Assembly: GCF_014203545.1 (NCBI RefSeq)
Contig: NZ_JACHJG010000008.1
Coordinates: forward strand, 175,836-239,835
Reading direction: 5' to 3'
Length of the DNA: 64,000 nucleotides
Source: Streptomyces netropsis
Lineage (GTDB): Bacteria > Actinomycetota > Actinomycetes > Streptomycetales > Streptomycetaceae
The translations under genes were made by a program, and so were the position numbers. Below are positions 26,212 to 35,876 of this stretch, piece after piece. Each line of letters starts with the position of its first letter. The first letter of the stretch is position 1. The notes beneath the pieces were generated by a model. It was given only the letters and a program-made list of their open reading frames with translations, ran no database searches and was not told the DNA's origin.

Positions 26212-27513
26212 ATGCACCACAACGGTTCGACGTCGTTCTCTTTGCCGCGTGCGGCCGCGAGGACCGTCGTCACAGGTCTGGCTGTGTTCGCACTTGCCGT
26301 CGGCCCTGGTCCCGCGTCTGCTGAGAGCAGAAGCGTCTCTTCCATCACGGACCCCAGCATGGTCTGCGATTGGGTCGCCACTGCGTCCGCCACGATCCAG
26401 ACCGATGCCCAGCGCCCCATCCCCGAGCCGATGATCTGGCATTCCTTCGTCTCCACCGCCATGTACAACGCCGTCGTCGGCATTCAGGGCCGATACGCCC
26501 CCTACAAGTGGACGGCGCGTGGGCCCCGCTCCGCCTCTCCCGCCGCTGCCGCGGCGGCTGCCGCTCACCGCGTGCTCCTGACGTACTTCCCGGCCTCGAA
26601 ATCCCGTCTGCAAGCCGCCTACGCCGCCTCGCTCGCCAAGATCCCCGACGGGCGGGCCAAGGATCAGGGAGTGGCGTTCGGGCAACGCGCCGCCGACCAC
26701 ATCATCACGACCCGGAAGGGCGACGGCCGCTCCGCGCGCGTGGTCTTCGCCGCCCGTCCCGCCCCCGGGGTCTGGCGACCGACCCCGACCGCCCATGAGC
26801 CCTTCAGCAGCGCTTGGATGGGCAAGCTGCGGCCGATGCTGCTCACTTCTCCGGGGCAGTTCCGCCCCGGCGGGCCCCCGAAGCTCACCTCCGCCCGCTA
26901 CGCCAAGGACGTCACCGAGGTGAAGGCGTTCGGGTCGAAGAGCGGGTCGAAGAGAAGCCCGGAGCAGACGGATACCGCCCGGTTCTTCTCCGGCGCCCTG
27001 AGCACTCAGGAAGCCTTGTGCGACTACGCGGCGCGGCACCGCTTCGGCATCGCCGCGACGGCGCGGCTGCTCGCCGCCGCGAACACCACCACAGCCGATG
27101 CGGTCATCACCGCCTGGGACTCCAAGATCCACTACCGGTCGTGGCGGCCCATCACCGCCATCCGTTTGGCCGACACCGACGGCAACCCGAAGACCGTGCC
27201 CGATCGGGCGTGGGAGCCCCTGCTCCGCACGCCCGCGCATCCGGAATATCTGAGCGGACACGCGACGACAGCCGGTGCCTTCATGCGGGCGCTGACCGAG
27301 ATCCTCGGCACCTCCCGAGTCGACCTCTCCATCACGTCACAAGCCACGGGCTCCACCCGGCACTACACGTACGCGGACCAGTACAACCGCGACGTGATCA
27401 ATGCCCGTGTCTGGGGAGGCATCCACTTCCGGTCCGCCGACACCGTCGGCAACGACACCGGCCAACGCCTCGCGTCCTGGGCGCTCGCCCGCTACTTCCG
27501 ACCGCTCCGCTAG
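26212..27513 (+). CDS. Secreted vanadium haloperoxidase/PAP2-type protein
   Basis: A 433-residue protein. The N-terminus has a signal peptide with Arg residues, a hydrophobic stretch (VVTGLAVFALAVGPGPASA) and an ASA cleavage site. The vanadate/phosphate pocket motifs of the family are present: SKIHYRSWRPITAIR, HPEYLSGHATTAGAF and ARVWGGIHFRSADT, which supply the Lys, Arg and two His. It could be a haloperoxidase or an acid phosphatase; sequence alone does not tell. The ATG at 26212 follows GAGGGAG. It is convergent with the acyl-CoA dehydrogenase. Confidence 0.82.
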   Translation: MHHNGSTSFSLPRAAARTVVTGLAVFALAVGPGPASAESRSVSSITDPSMVCDWVATASATIQTDAQRPIPEPMIWHSFVSTAMYNAVVGIQGRYAPYKWTARGPRSASPAAAAAAAAHRVLLTYFPASKSRLQAAYAASLAKIPDGRAKDQGVAFGQRAADHIITTRKGDGRSARVVFAARPAPGVWRPTPTAHEPFSSAWMGKLRPMLLTSPGQFRPGGPPKLTSARYAKDVTEVKAFGSKSGSKRSPEQTDTARFFSGALSTQEALCDYAARHRFGIAATARLLAAANTTTADAVITAWDSKIHYRSWRPITAIRLADTDGNPKTVPDRAWEPLLRTPAHPEYLSGHATTAGAFMRALTEILGTSRVDLSITSQATGSTRHYTYADQYNRDVINARVWGGIHFRSADTVGNDTGQRLASWALARYFRPLR

Positions 27514-27660
27514 GTGTCGATCGCGCCCATGCCTCAGAACCGCCCGCCCGGGAACGAGGATGGGCTCCAGGGCCGTGGCGGCCTCCAGATAGTCGTCGAG
27601 CGGCATGCCGCCCAGTCAACAGTGCCCCTCTCCGGAGGGTCGGTGACGCGCGGAGCGCCT

Positions 27661-27694
27661 GGACCGCGGGAAGCACCGTGGCTTCCCGCGGTCC
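27661..27694. terminator. Bidirectional terminator hairpin
   Basis: A perfect 14-bp stem (27661-27674 with 27681-27694) and a six-base loop lie between convergent genes. Confidence 0.85.
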
Positions 27695-27742
27695 AGGGCA
27701 GCTACCGGCCGGGCCAGGCCGGACGGACCGGTCGCCGCGTTC

Positions 27743-29464
27743 TCACGGCTTCATCTCGTACGCGCCGGACAGTGCCTCCACGCGCTCCCAGACCCGCGCC
27801 GAGCGGGCGTCGTCGATGACCGGGCGCCGGACCGCGCCCAGTGCCCAGCGCTGCTGCTCCTCCGTGGCGGAGTCCTTGCCGTGCAGCTCGACGGCGTGCG
27901 AGGAGAAGTCGCGGACCAGGACGGCGAACAGTTCGTCCAGCACGTCTTCGTCGAGGCCGGTCAGGCGGGCCTGCTCCAGGATCAGCTGGCCGTGCACGAC
28001 GAGCGCGAACAGCTGGCCGACGGCGAGGAGGAGGTCGAGGTCACGGCTCTGCTCTTCGTCGGGGGCGGCGGTGGTGACGAACTCGCACAGCGCGTCCGCC
28101 TGCTCGCGGAAGCGCGCGACGTTGGACACGCCGGCGTACGCGTCGTAGGCGGTGCGCCAGTCGTGGAAGCGGATGGCGCCGAGGCCGCGGGCCGGGCCCT
28201 GACCGAAGAGGAACGCGTCGTCGGCCGCGTCGAGGCGGGTCGGCACGGGCGCGTACTCGGCGGGGTTCAGCAGGTGGTTGCCCATGAACTTGAGGATCAG
28301 CGCGAGGTTGACGTGAACCGTGCCCTCCAGCTTGGGCAGCCCGCGTATCTCGGTGGCGGCCTGGGCGAAGTAGGTGTCCTTCTCGAAGCCCTTGGCCGCG
28401 ATGACGTCCCACATCAGGTCGATGACCTTTTCGCCCTCGGTGGTCACCTTCATCTTCGTCATGGGGTTGAAGAGCAAGTAGCGGCGGTCGTCGGGCCCGG
28501 CCGAGCGGAAGTAGTCGACGGCGCGGTCGCTGAACAGCTTCATTCCGACGAGGCGGACGTAGGCGTCGGTCAGCTCGCGGCGCACGTGCGGGAAGGCGGT
28601 GACGGGGCGGCCGTAGAGGATGCGGTTGTGTGCGTGGGTGACGGCCTCGTACATCGCGTGCTCGCAGATGCCGATCGAGGCGGTGCAGAGGTTGAACTTG
28701 CCGACGTTGACGGTGTTGAGGGCGGCGTCGAACGCGGCGCGGCCGGTGTGCAGCACGTCCTCGGCGGCCACCGGGTAGTTCTCCAGGCGGAACTCGCTGA
28801 CGTACTTCGAGGAGTCGACGACGTTCTTCACCAGGTGGTACGCCTCGTGGCGGCTGTCGGCGGCGAAGAAGACGTAGCCGTCGGGGCCCTCGACGTCGGT
28901 GCGGCGGCCGAAGACGGAGACGAGCCCGGCGGCGTTGCCGTTGCCGATGTAGTACTTGGAGCCGCTGGCCCGGAAGCCACCGTCGCCGTCGGGCTCCAGC
29001 AGCATGTCGGTGGAGTAGATGTCCGCGCCGTGGGACTTCTCGGACAGTCCGAAGGCGAACACCTCACCCTGGGTGAGGAGTTCCGCGGCGCGGGTCCGGG
29101 CGGCGGCGTTGTCGCTCTGCCAGACCGGGCCGAGACCGAGGATGGTCACCTGCCAGGCGTACCAGTAGTCGAGACCGTAGAAGCCGAAGATCTCGTTGAG
29201 GGCGGCGATCCGGGCGGTGTCCCAGCGCTTGTCCTGCTGCCCGTCGGCGGCGGAGGCCGGGGTGAGGAAGGTCGCGAACAGCCCCTCCTTGGCGGAGAAC
29301 GCCAGGAAGTCCGCCAGCCAGGCACGGGAACGGTAGTCCTCGATCAGCTTGCGCTTGCCGCGCTCCTCGAACCAGTCGACGGTGGCGCGCAGCAGCCTGC
29401 GGGTCTCGGGGTCGAAGTGCGCGGGGTCGTAGGTGCGCGGGTTGAACAGAAGCGGGTCAGCCAT
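27743..29464 (-). CDS. Acyl-CoA dehydrogenase/oxidase family protein
   Basis: A 573-residue FAD enzyme. FGLSEKSHGADIYSTDMLL is the substrate/FAD contact before the beta domain. SKYYIGNGNAAG starts the beta domain, and the C-terminal helical bundle contains GRPVTAFPHVRRELTDAYVR. Length and insertion pattern fit the acyl-CoA oxidase-like group used in fatty-acid or branched-acid breakdown. The ATG at 29464 (MADPLLFNP) was chosen for homology. It is followed upstream by the PadR gene on the same strand. Confidence 0.85.
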   Translation of the reverse strand: MADPLLFNPRTYDPAHFDPETRRLLRATVDWFEERGKRKLIEDYRSRAWLADFLAFSAKEGLFATFLTPASAADGQQDKRWDTARIAALNEIFGFYGLDYWYAWQVTILGLGPVWQSDNAAARTRAAELLTQGEVFAFGLSEKSHGADIYSTDMLLEPDGDGGFRASGSKYYIGNGNAAGLVSVFGRRTDVEGPDGYVFFAADSRHEAYHLVKNVVDSSKYVSEFRLENYPVAAEDVLHTGRAAFDAALNTVNVGKFNLCTASIGICEHAMYEAVTHAHNRILYGRPVTAFPHVRRELTDAYVRLVGMKLFSDRAVDYFRSAGPDDRRYLLFNPMTKMKVTTEGEKVIDLMWDVIAAKGFEKDTYFAQAATEIRGLPKLEGTVHVNLALILKFMGNHLLNPAEYAPVPTRLDAADDAFLFGQGPARGLGAIRFHDWRTAYDAYAGVSNVARFREQADALCEFVTTAAPDEEQSRDLDLLLAVGQLFALVVHGQLILEQARLTGLDEDVLDELFAVLVRDFSSHAVELHGKDSATEEQQRWALGAVRRPVIDDARSARVWERVEALSGAYEMKP

Positions 29465-29564
29465 GGGTGTTCGCCTTTCCTGCTGGGCAGTTGACGGGTG
29501 ACGCATGCGGTGGGGAGGGCGTTGCGGGGGCCGGACCGGTGGCTCGCCGGTACCGGTCCAGCGC

Positions 29565-30116
29565 TCAGGGCCGGAGCCGGTGGAGGGTGGCGAGTACGTC
29601 GTCGAGCCAGGCGAGCATCATCCGCTCGTAGGCGATACCGCCGCGCAGCACGGCGTGCTGCAGCTCCCGTCCGGCGTCGGGCGTTCGGGGAGCGTCGGGT
29701 CCGGTGAAGTCGCGCAGCTCCCCCGCGAGGTAGTGCGCGAGCCGGTCGGCGTGCTCCTGGTGGTGCCGCTCGACCTCGCGGATCAGCGCGGCCGGGTCGT
29801 CGAAGGCCGCGCCGCGGATCTTCACGGCGAGGTCGTGCCGGACGCTCTCGGGTTCGATCGGCTCGTGGAGCCATCCGGAGAGGGCGGCCCGGCCGACGGC
29901 GGCGACGGAGTACTCCTTCTTGTCCGGCCGGCCCTGTTGCGGCACCTCGCGGACGTCGATCCAGCCGTCGCCCTCCATGCGCTTGAGGACGCGGTAGATC
30001 TGCTGGTGGGTGGCGGTCCAGAAGTAGCCGATGGACCGCTCGAAGCGCCGGGCCAGCTCATAGCCGGAGCCGGGCTTCTCCAGCAGGGAGACGAGGATCG
30101 CGTGCTCGAGCGCCAT
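29565..30116 (-). CDS. PadR-family transcriptional regulator
   Basis: 183 residues. The winged helix (LEHAILVSLLEKPGSGYELA, then FWTATHQQIYRVLKRMEGDG) is followed by the C-terminal PadR_C dimerisation helices. The ATG at 30116 begins the domain. A perfect palindrome just upstream is its probable autoregulatory site. It shares a strand with, and probably controls, the acyl-CoA dehydrogenase 100 bp downstream. Confidence 0.9.
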   Translation of the reverse strand: MALEHAILVSLLEKPGSGYELARRFERSIGYFWTATHQQIYRVLKRMEGDGWIDVREVPQQGRPDKKEYSVAAVGRAALSGWLHEPIEPESVRHDLAVKIRGAAFDDPAALIREVERHHQEHADRLAHYLAGELRDFTGPDAPRTPDAGRELQHAVLRGGIAYERMMLAWLDDVLATLHRLRP

Positions 30117-30130
30117 AGCCCGGATCTTCC

Positions 30131-30148
30131 TATGCAACTCGTTGCATA
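30131..30148. promoter_or_regulatory. PadR operator
   Basis: TATGCAA-CTCG-TTGCATA is a perfect 18-bp palindrome, 15 bp upstream of the padR start. The ATGCAAC...GTTGCAT form is typical of PadR sites. Confidence 0.75.
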
Positions 30149-30243
30149 TACAAGACCGCCTGGATGAGACACGGCTCACCCCCGCAGGGCGGAGCGACAG
30201 CCCGCACAGGGGGCAGCGGGAAGGGGCCCTCGGTGCTGTGTCG

Positions 30244-31158
30244 TCAGTCGATGGAGAGCCCGGCCGCCGATTCGGCCAGCGCGTCCAGAACCGGCCTGAT
30301 CAGCGGGTGGTGCTCGGCCCCCCGGCGCACGGCGGCGAAGACCCGGCGGGTCGCGGCCGGGCCCGTCACGGGGAGCACCACCGTGTCCTTGAGCTCCATG
30401 CCGCGCAGCGCGGAGCGCGGGACGAGCGCCACCCCGGCACCTGCTCCCGCCAGCGCCACGACGGCGCGGAAATCGTCCGAGGAGTGCACGAGGCGTGGCT
30501 GGAATCCCGCGAGCTCGCAGGCCAGCAGCATCACGTCGTGGCAGGGGTTGCCGGGGTAGGGGCCGATCCAGTCGTTGTCGGCCAGCTCGGCGAGCGCGAC
30601 GTGCGCGCCCCGTCCGAGGGGGTGCGAGGTGTGCAGGACCGCGTCGAACGGCTCCGCGTAGAGGGGTACGCGCGCCAAGCGCCGGTCGTCCTCGCCCGGC
30701 GAGCCCCGGTACTCGACGGCCAGGACGACGTCGGCTTCCCCGTCGAGCACCAGCCGCAGGCTCTCCGCACCCTCGGCGTCCCGCACCCGTACCCGGATGT
30801 CGGGGTGCCGGTCGGCGAGCCGCCCGATGGCCGGGGCCAGTACCTCCGCGATGCCCGTCGCGAAGGCCACCACCCGCACCTCGCCGGCCGCCCCGCCCGC
30901 GTACGCCGCGAGCTCGGCCTCGGCCCGCTCCAGCTGGGCGAGGACGGCGTTGGCATGGGCCAGCAGGATGTCGCCGGCCGCCGTCAGCCGTACGCCCTTG
31001 CCACTGCGGGTCAGCAGGGTGTGGCCGGTCTCCTGCTCCAGCGCGGCGAGCTGCTGGGACACGGCGGACGGGGTCAGATACAGCGCTGCGGCCGCGGCGG
31101 TCACCGTCCGGTGGTCCGCCACGGCTCGCAGGATGCGCAGCCTTCGGGGGTCGATCAC
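30244..31158 (-). CDS. LysR-family transcriptional regulator
   Basis: 304 residues. N-terminal helix-turn-helix: LRAVADHRTVTAAAAALYLT followed by PSAVSQQLAALEQETGHTLL. The C-terminal LysR substrate domain follows. Its start overlaps the kbl stop by four bases (ATGA), so it is co-transcribed with the threonine genes and may regulate them. Confidence 0.9.
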   Translation of the reverse strand: MIDPRRLRILRAVADHRTVTAAAAALYLTPSAVSQQLAALEQETGHTLLTRSGKGVRLTAAGDILLAHANAVLAQLERAEAELAAYAGGAAGEVRVVAFATGIAEVLAPAIGRLADRHPDIRVRVRDAEGAESLRLVLDGEADVVLAVEYRGSPGEDDRRLARVPLYAEPFDAVLHTSHPLGRGAHVALAELADNDWIGPYPGNPCHDVMLLACELAGFQPRLVHSSDDFRAVVALAGAGAGVALVPRSALRGMELKDTVVLPVTGPAATRRVFAAVRRGAEHHPLIRPVLDALAESAAGLSID

Positions 31159-32336
31159 CCAGCCATTGTCGCCCGGGCGTCGATGAAGGCCGCCACGGCC
31201 CGCTCCACGTCGGCGGTGGAGTGCGCGGCGGAGAGCTGCACACGGATCCGGGCCGCGCCCATGGGGACGACGGGGTAGGAGAAGCCGATCACGTACACAC
31301 CGCGCTCGAGCAGCAGCTCGGCCATCCGGCCGGCCTCGGCCGCGTCGCCGATCATCACGGGGGCGATGGCGTGGTCGCCGGGCAGGATCTCGAAGCCCGC
31401 CTCGGTCATCTTCGTACGGAAGAGCTCGGTGTTGGCGTTGAGGCGCTCTCGCAGCTCACCGGCCGACTCCAGCAGGTCGAGGACCTTGATCGACGCGGCG
31501 GCGATCACCGGGGCGAGGGAGTTGGAGAAGAGGTACGGGCGCGAGCGCTGGCGCAGCAGCTCGACGATCTCGGCGCGGGCCGCGACGTAGCCGCCCGAGG
31601 CGCCGCCGAGGGCCTTGCCGAGGGTGCCGGTGATGATGTCGACGCGGTCCATGACGCCGTGCAGCTCGGGGGTGCCGCGGCCACCGGGGCCGACGAAGCC
31701 GACGGCGTGCGAGTCGTCGACCATGACCATGGCGTCGTACCGGTCGGCCAGGTCGCAGATCTCGGCGAGCGGGGCGATGTACCCGTCCATCGAGAAGACG
31801 CCGTCGGTGACGATGAGCCTGCGGCGGGCGTCCTGGGTGTCCTTGAGCTGCTGCTCCAGGTCCGCGAGGTCACGGTTGGCGTAGCGGTGCCGGCGGGCCT
31901 TGGAGAGGCGGATGCCGTCGATGATCGAGGCGTGGTTGAGGGCGTCGGAGATGACCGCGTCCTCGGGGCCGAGGAGGGTCTCGAAGACACCGCCGTTGGC
32001 GTCGAAGCAGGAGGAGTAGAGGATCGTGTCCTCCTGGCCCAGGAAGGCGGAGAGCCGCTGCTCCAGCTCCTTGTGGATCTCCTGGGTGCCGCAGATGAAG
32101 CGCACGGAGGCCATGCCGTAGCCCCAGCGGTCGAGCGCGTCCTTGGCGGCGGCGACGACGTCGGGGTGGTCGGCGAGGCCGAGGTAGTTGTTGGCGCAGA
32201 AGTTGAGCACGTCGCCGGACGCGACGGCGACGGAGGCGCTCTGCGGGGTGCCGATGACGCGCTCGGGCTTGTAGAGACCGGCGGTGCGGATCTCGTCGAG
32301 GGTGGCGCGGAGGTCGTCGCGGACGGATGCGTACAT
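31155..32336 (-). CDS. kbl: 2-amino-3-ketobutyrate CoA ligase (glycine C-acetyltransferase)
   Basis: A 393-residue PLP enzyme of the alpha-oxoamine synthase family. YLGLADHPDVVAAAKDALDR, VMVDDSHAVGFVGPGGRGTP and the lysine loop ITGTLGKALGGASGGYV are intact. It cleaves 2-amino-3-ketobutyrate with CoA to glycine and acetyl-CoA. It lies directly after tdh, which makes that substrate. Confidence 0.95.
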   Translation of the reverse strand: MYASVRDDLRATLDEIRTAGLYKPERVIGTPQSASVAVASGDVLNFCANNYLGLADHPDVVAAAKDALDRWGYGMASVRFICGTQEIHKELEQRLSAFLGQEDTILYSSCFDANGGVFETLLGPEDAVISDALNHASIIDGIRLSKARRHRYANRDLADLEQQLKDTQDARRRLIVTDGVFSMDGYIAPLAEICDLADRYDAMVMVDDSHAVGFVGPGGRGTPELHGVMDRVDIITGTLGKALGGASGGYVAARAEIVELLRQRSRPYLFSNSLAPVIAAASIKVLDLLESAGELRERLNANTELFRTKMTEAGFEILPGDHAIAPVMIGDAAEAGRMAELLLERGVYVIGFSYPVVPMGAARIRVQLSAAHSTADVERAVAAFIDARATMAG

Positions 32337-32421
32337 GCGGGGGTTCTCCTGGCGGTGGTTCTGCGGGGCCGGGGCGCGGCCCGGTTCGGGAGGGCGGAAC
32401 GGGGCGGGGCCCGTCGGTGGC

Positions 32422-33450
32422 TCAGGTCGTCCAGTCGAGGATGATCTTGCCGCTGCGGGCGGTGGCGGCCTCGTCGAAGGCCGCGCCGAAGTCCTGGTAG
32501 CCGTACTTGCCGGTGATCACGGGGCTGAGGTCGAGGCCGGCCTCCAGCAGGACGGTCATCGCGTACCACGTCTCGTACATTTCCCGGCCGTAGATGCCCT
32601 TGATCGTGATCATCGAGGTGACGATCTTCGACCAGTCGACCGCGAACTCCTCGGCGGGCAGGCCGAGCATGGCGATCCGGCCGCCGTGCGTCATGTTCGC
32701 GACCATGTCGCGCATCGCCTCGGGTCGGCCCGACATCTCCAGACCGATGTCGAAGCCCTCCTTGAGGCCCAACTGCCGCTGCGCGTCGGCGATGTCCGAC
32801 TGCGCGACGTTGAGCGCCAGGTTCGCGCCGGCCTTGCGGGCGATCGCCAGGCGGGACTCGCTGACGTCGGTGATCACGACATTGCGCGCGCCGGCGTGCC
32901 GGGCGACGGCCGCCGCCATGATGCCGATCGGGCCCGCGCCGGTGATCAGTACGTCCTCGCCGACGAGCGGGAAGGAGAGCGCGGTGTGCACGGCGTTGCC
33001 GAACGGGTCGAAGATCGCGGCCACGTCCAGATCCACCTTGGTGCGGTGCACCCAGACATTGGACGCGGGCAGGGCCACGTACTCGGCGAAGGCGCCGTTG
33101 CGGCCGACGCCGAGTCCGACGGTGGAGCGGCAGAGGTGGCGACGGCCGGCCAGACAGTTGCGGCACTTCCCGCACACCAGGTGGCCCTCGCCGCTCACCA
33201 GGTCACCGACCGCGATGTCCGGGACGTCCGCGCCGACGGCCGCGACCTCCCCCACGAACTCGTGACCGAGCACGAGCGGTGTGGCGACGGCCTGCTGCGC
33301 CCAGCCGTCCCAGGACCGGATGTGCAGGTCGGTGCCGCAGATGCCGGTACGGAGCACCTTGATCAGCACATCGCCCGGGCCCACCTCCGGCTCCGGCACG
33401 TCCATCAGCCACAGCCCGGGCTCGGCGTACTGCTTGACAAGTGCCTTCAT
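32422..33450 (-). CDS. tdh: L-threonine 3-dehydrogenase
   Basis: A 342-residue zinc MDR. The catalytic-zinc motif is RTGICGTDLHI with GHEFVGEV; the structural-zinc Cys set is CGKCRNCLAGRRHLC. The NAD site is VLITGAGPIGIMAAAVARHAG. It oxidises threonine to 2-amino-3-ketobutyrate. It is first in the tdh-kbl-lysR operon. The 110-bp gap upstream, after the MFS gene, holds its probable promoter. Confidence 0.95.
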   Translation of the reverse strand: MKALVKQYAEPGLWLMDVPEPEVGPGDVLIKVLRTGICGTDLHIRSWDGWAQQAVATPLVLGHEFVGEVAAVGADVPDIAVGDLVSGEGHLVCGKCRNCLAGRRHLCRSTVGLGVGRNGAFAEYVALPASNVWVHRTKVDLDVAAIFDPFGNAVHTALSFPLVGEDVLITGAGPIGIMAAAVARHAGARNVVITDVSESRLAIARKAGANLALNVAQSDIADAQRQLGLKEGFDIGLEMSGRPEAMRDMVANMTHGGRIAMLGLPAEEFAVDWSKIVTSMITIKGIYGREMYETWYAMTVLLEAGLDLSPVITGKYGYQDFGAAFDEAATARSGKIILDWTT

Positions 33451-33560
33451 GGCTGTGGCTCCAGGCGAAGTGAAAGAACTGACGACGAACGCGTACCAAT
33501 CTGACGGGCCGGAGGGACGCCGTCCATCGAGGATTTCTTAACCGGGCCAACAGCGGAGCT

Positions 33561-35186
33561 TCACGCGCGCGGGGTCGGTTCCCGAGGTGAAGGCTCGCGC
33601 TCCGTGGTGACGGCCGCAGCCACGGCCCTGGGGGCGACGAAGAGGGTGACCGCGAGCGCCAGCAGGAGCAGCCCCGCGCAGGTGTAAGCACAGACCTCCA
33701 GCCCGGTGGTCATCGCCTCGCGCGCGGCGTCCGCGACCGCCGCGGTCTCCGGATCGGCCGAGAGCGAGGGGATCACCGCTCCCGCGCTCTCGGTCACGAC
33801 CGTGCCGAGCCGTTCGGCGTCCTGGCCCGGAAGACCCGTGCGGGCGAGACGGTCGTGCAGGCTGGAGGCGAGCGTGCTGAAGAACAGGGTGGTGAGTACG
33901 GCGATGCCGAGCGCGGAGCCCAGTTCGCGTGCCGTGCTCTGGATGCCCGACCCCTGTCCGGCGCTCTCGACGGGTACGTCCGCGAGGGCGACGTTGGTGA
34001 CCTGCGCGGTGGCGAACCCGACGCCGACGCCGTAGACGAACAACGCGATCACGATCAGCCACCAGGCGCTGTCGGTGGCGGCGATCAGCCCCAGCATCAC
34101 CAGACCGGCGGCCTCCAGGAGCAGACCGGTCCGTACGTGCACCAGCGGCGGTGCGGGCATCGAGAAGCTCGCACCGCTGGCGCAGAAACTGCCCACGGCG
34201 AGGGCGGCGAGCGCGAGCCCCGCCTGGAACACGCTGTAGTCCAGAGCGAACTGCAACCACAACGGCAGCACCGCGATGATGCCGAACTCTCCGACGCCGA
34301 CCATCAGCGTCACGACATTGCCGTTGCGGAACGAGGGGACGGAGAACAGCCGGACGTCCATCAGCGGCTCACCGTTCTTGCGGCCGAGCGCCGTCTGCCG
34401 GCGCCAGAAGGCGAACAGCGCCAGCGCCGACACGAGGAAGGCGACGAGGGCCGGAGAGGGGCCGTCGCGCCATGTGAGACCGCCCACGGTCAGCGGCTCG
34501 GTGGTCATCAGCCAGCCGTAGGTGCGTCCTTCGATGAGCGCGAACGCGAGCAGGCCGAGCCCGATCGTCGACAGGGCGCCGCCGAGGACGTCGATACGCC
34601 CCGGGGTGCGGGGCGACGCGGGCAGGTGGAACAGAACGCCCGCGGTGATCAGCGCCACGAGGGGGACGTTGACGCCGAAGGCCCAGCGCCAGGAGAAGTC
34701 GGCGAGCCAGCCGCCCAGCAGCGGGCCGACGGCCGCCGCGGCGCCGATCGTCGATCCCCAGACCGCGAACGCCTGCCCTCGGGCCTTGCCGGTGAACGAC
34801 GCGTTCACCAGGGCCAACGACGTCGGAAGGATCATCGCACCACCGATGCCCTGCAAGAACCGGGCCAGGATCAGCAGGCCGACGTTCGGCGCGAACGCGG
34901 CCACCACACTGGTCGCGCCGAACACGCCGAGACCGATGAGGAAGATCCTGCGGGCGCCGTGCAGATCGGAGAGGCGTCCGGTGAGCAGGAGCAACGCGGC
35001 GAAGACGATCGCGTAGGACTCCTGGATCCACTGGGCCTCGACCGCGCCGATCGAGAGGTCCTCGATGATCGGGGCGAGGATCACGTTGACGATGGTGATG
35101 TCCACGACGATGAGGGCCACACCCAGAGATACGGCGATGAGGCCTAACCACCGGCTCATGAGAGGGGATTGCGCTGTGCCGTCCAC
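33561..35186 (-). CDS. DHA2-family MFS drug exporter
   Basis: 541 residues with about 14 hydrophobic helices (EmrB/QacA type). Helix 1 carries the motif VDITIVNVILAPI. LTGRLSDLHGARRIFL is MFS motif A, and motif C lies in STIGAAAAVGPLLGGWLADF. GTG at 35186 was preferred because GGCGGAG precedes it; an ATG nine codons later is the alternative. Divergent from a MarR gene across two palindromes, so substrate-induced derepression is expected. Confidence 0.9.
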   Translation of the reverse strand: MDGTAQSPLMSRWLGLIAVSLGVALIVVDITIVNVILAPIIEDLSIGAVEAQWIQESYAIVFAALLLLTGRLSDLHGARRIFLIGLGVFGATSVVAAFAPNVGLLILARFLQGIGGAMILPTSLALVNASFTGKARGQAFAVWGSTIGAAAAVGPLLGGWLADFSWRWAFGVNVPLVALITAGVLFHLPASPRTPGRIDVLGGALSTIGLGLLAFALIEGRTYGWLMTTEPLTVGGLTWRDGPSPALVAFLVSALALFAFWRRQTALGRKNGEPLMDVRLFSVPSFRNGNVVTLMVGVGEFGIIAVLPLWLQFALDYSVFQAGLALAALAVGSFCASGASFSMPAPPLVHVRTGLLLEAAGLVMLGLIAATDSAWWLIVIALFVYGVGVGFATAQVTNVALADVPVESAGQGSGIQSTARELGSALGIAVLTTLFFSTLASSLHDRLARTGLPGQDAERLGTVVTESAGAVIPSLSADPETAAVADAAREAMTTGLEVCAYTCAGLLLLALAVTLFVAPRAVAAAVTTEREPSPREPTPRA

Positions 35187-35206
35187 GATGACTCCGCCCT
35201 GAGATG

Positions 35207-35244
35207 CCTTTACGGCAAAGGTAGATAGCTTTGCGGCAAAGCTA
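35207..35244. promoter_or_regulatory. MarR operators between exporter and regulator
   Basis: A perfect 19-bp palindrome TAGCTTTGC-G-GCAAAGCTA lies at 35226-35244. A second, imperfect copy built on CTTTACGGCAAAG lies at 35207-35221. Both lie between the divergent genes. Confidence 0.8.
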
Positions 35245-35315
35245 GTTTGGGCAGGGTAGGTTGTCAACCGAGCGGTGGAGCGCGCCACCCGCGCAGATCG
35301 AAAGTGGAGATGTCC

Positions 35316-35837
35316 ATGGAGAATCCGGAGTCCGGCCACCTTGAGGTGCAGCGCGATCGCCTCATGGAGGGGCTGCGAGCGTTCGGCGCCAACTACACCG
35401 AGTTCACCCAGCGCTTCGCGACCTGGCTGGGGCTGCACTCCACGGACGCCGCGGCACTGGCCGAGATCCTGTACGCCGAGGACAAGGGCTCTCCCCTGTC
35501 CCCCGCCCGGCTGGGCGAGCGCATTTCCCTGTCCTCCGGCGCGACGACCATCCTGCTGAACCGCCTCGAGCGGGCAGGGCACATCGTCCGCACCCGCGAG
35601 CACACCGACCGCAGGGTCGTGACCCTTCGCAGCAGCCCCGAAATCAAGCCCCGGGCGGTGGAGTTCTTCGGTCCGTACGCCGAGCGCATGGCCGGGGAGA
35701 TGGCGCAGTACCCCCCCGAGCAGCTCCGACAGTTCGAGGACTTCATCGGCCACCTCCGCGGGACCATGGATTCGCTGCTGACGAACGAATACCGGGAGTG
35801 CCGCCCGGGCAGCCGTCCCTCATCGGAGACCGCCTGA
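35316..35837 (+). CDS. MarR-family transcriptional regulator
   Basis: 173 residues. The winged helix is LSPARLGERISLSSGATTIL, then NRLERAGHIVRTREHTDRRV, the classic MarR recognition helix and DxRxxxv wing. GGAGA five bases upstream selects ATG 35316 over ATG 35310. It probably represses itself and the adjacent exporter. Confidence 0.9.
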   Translation: MENPESGHLEVQRDRLMEGLRAFGANYTEFTQRFATWLGLHSTDAAALAEILYAEDKGSPLSPARLGERISLSSGATTILLNRLERAGHIVRTREHTDRRVVTLRSSPEIKPRAVEFFGPYAERMAGEMAQYPPEQLRQFEDFIGHLRGTMDSLLTNEYRECRPGSRPSSETA

Positions 35838-35876
35838 GCCGTGCGCGGAGGCGACCGCCGACAGGCCCCGCCGGCG

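Noticed and set aside
27337..27606. Minus-strand small frame with a protein-like start (MPLDDYLEAATALEPILV)
   Set aside because: Most of it runs antisense to the haloperoxidase gene; no ribosome site and no known family.
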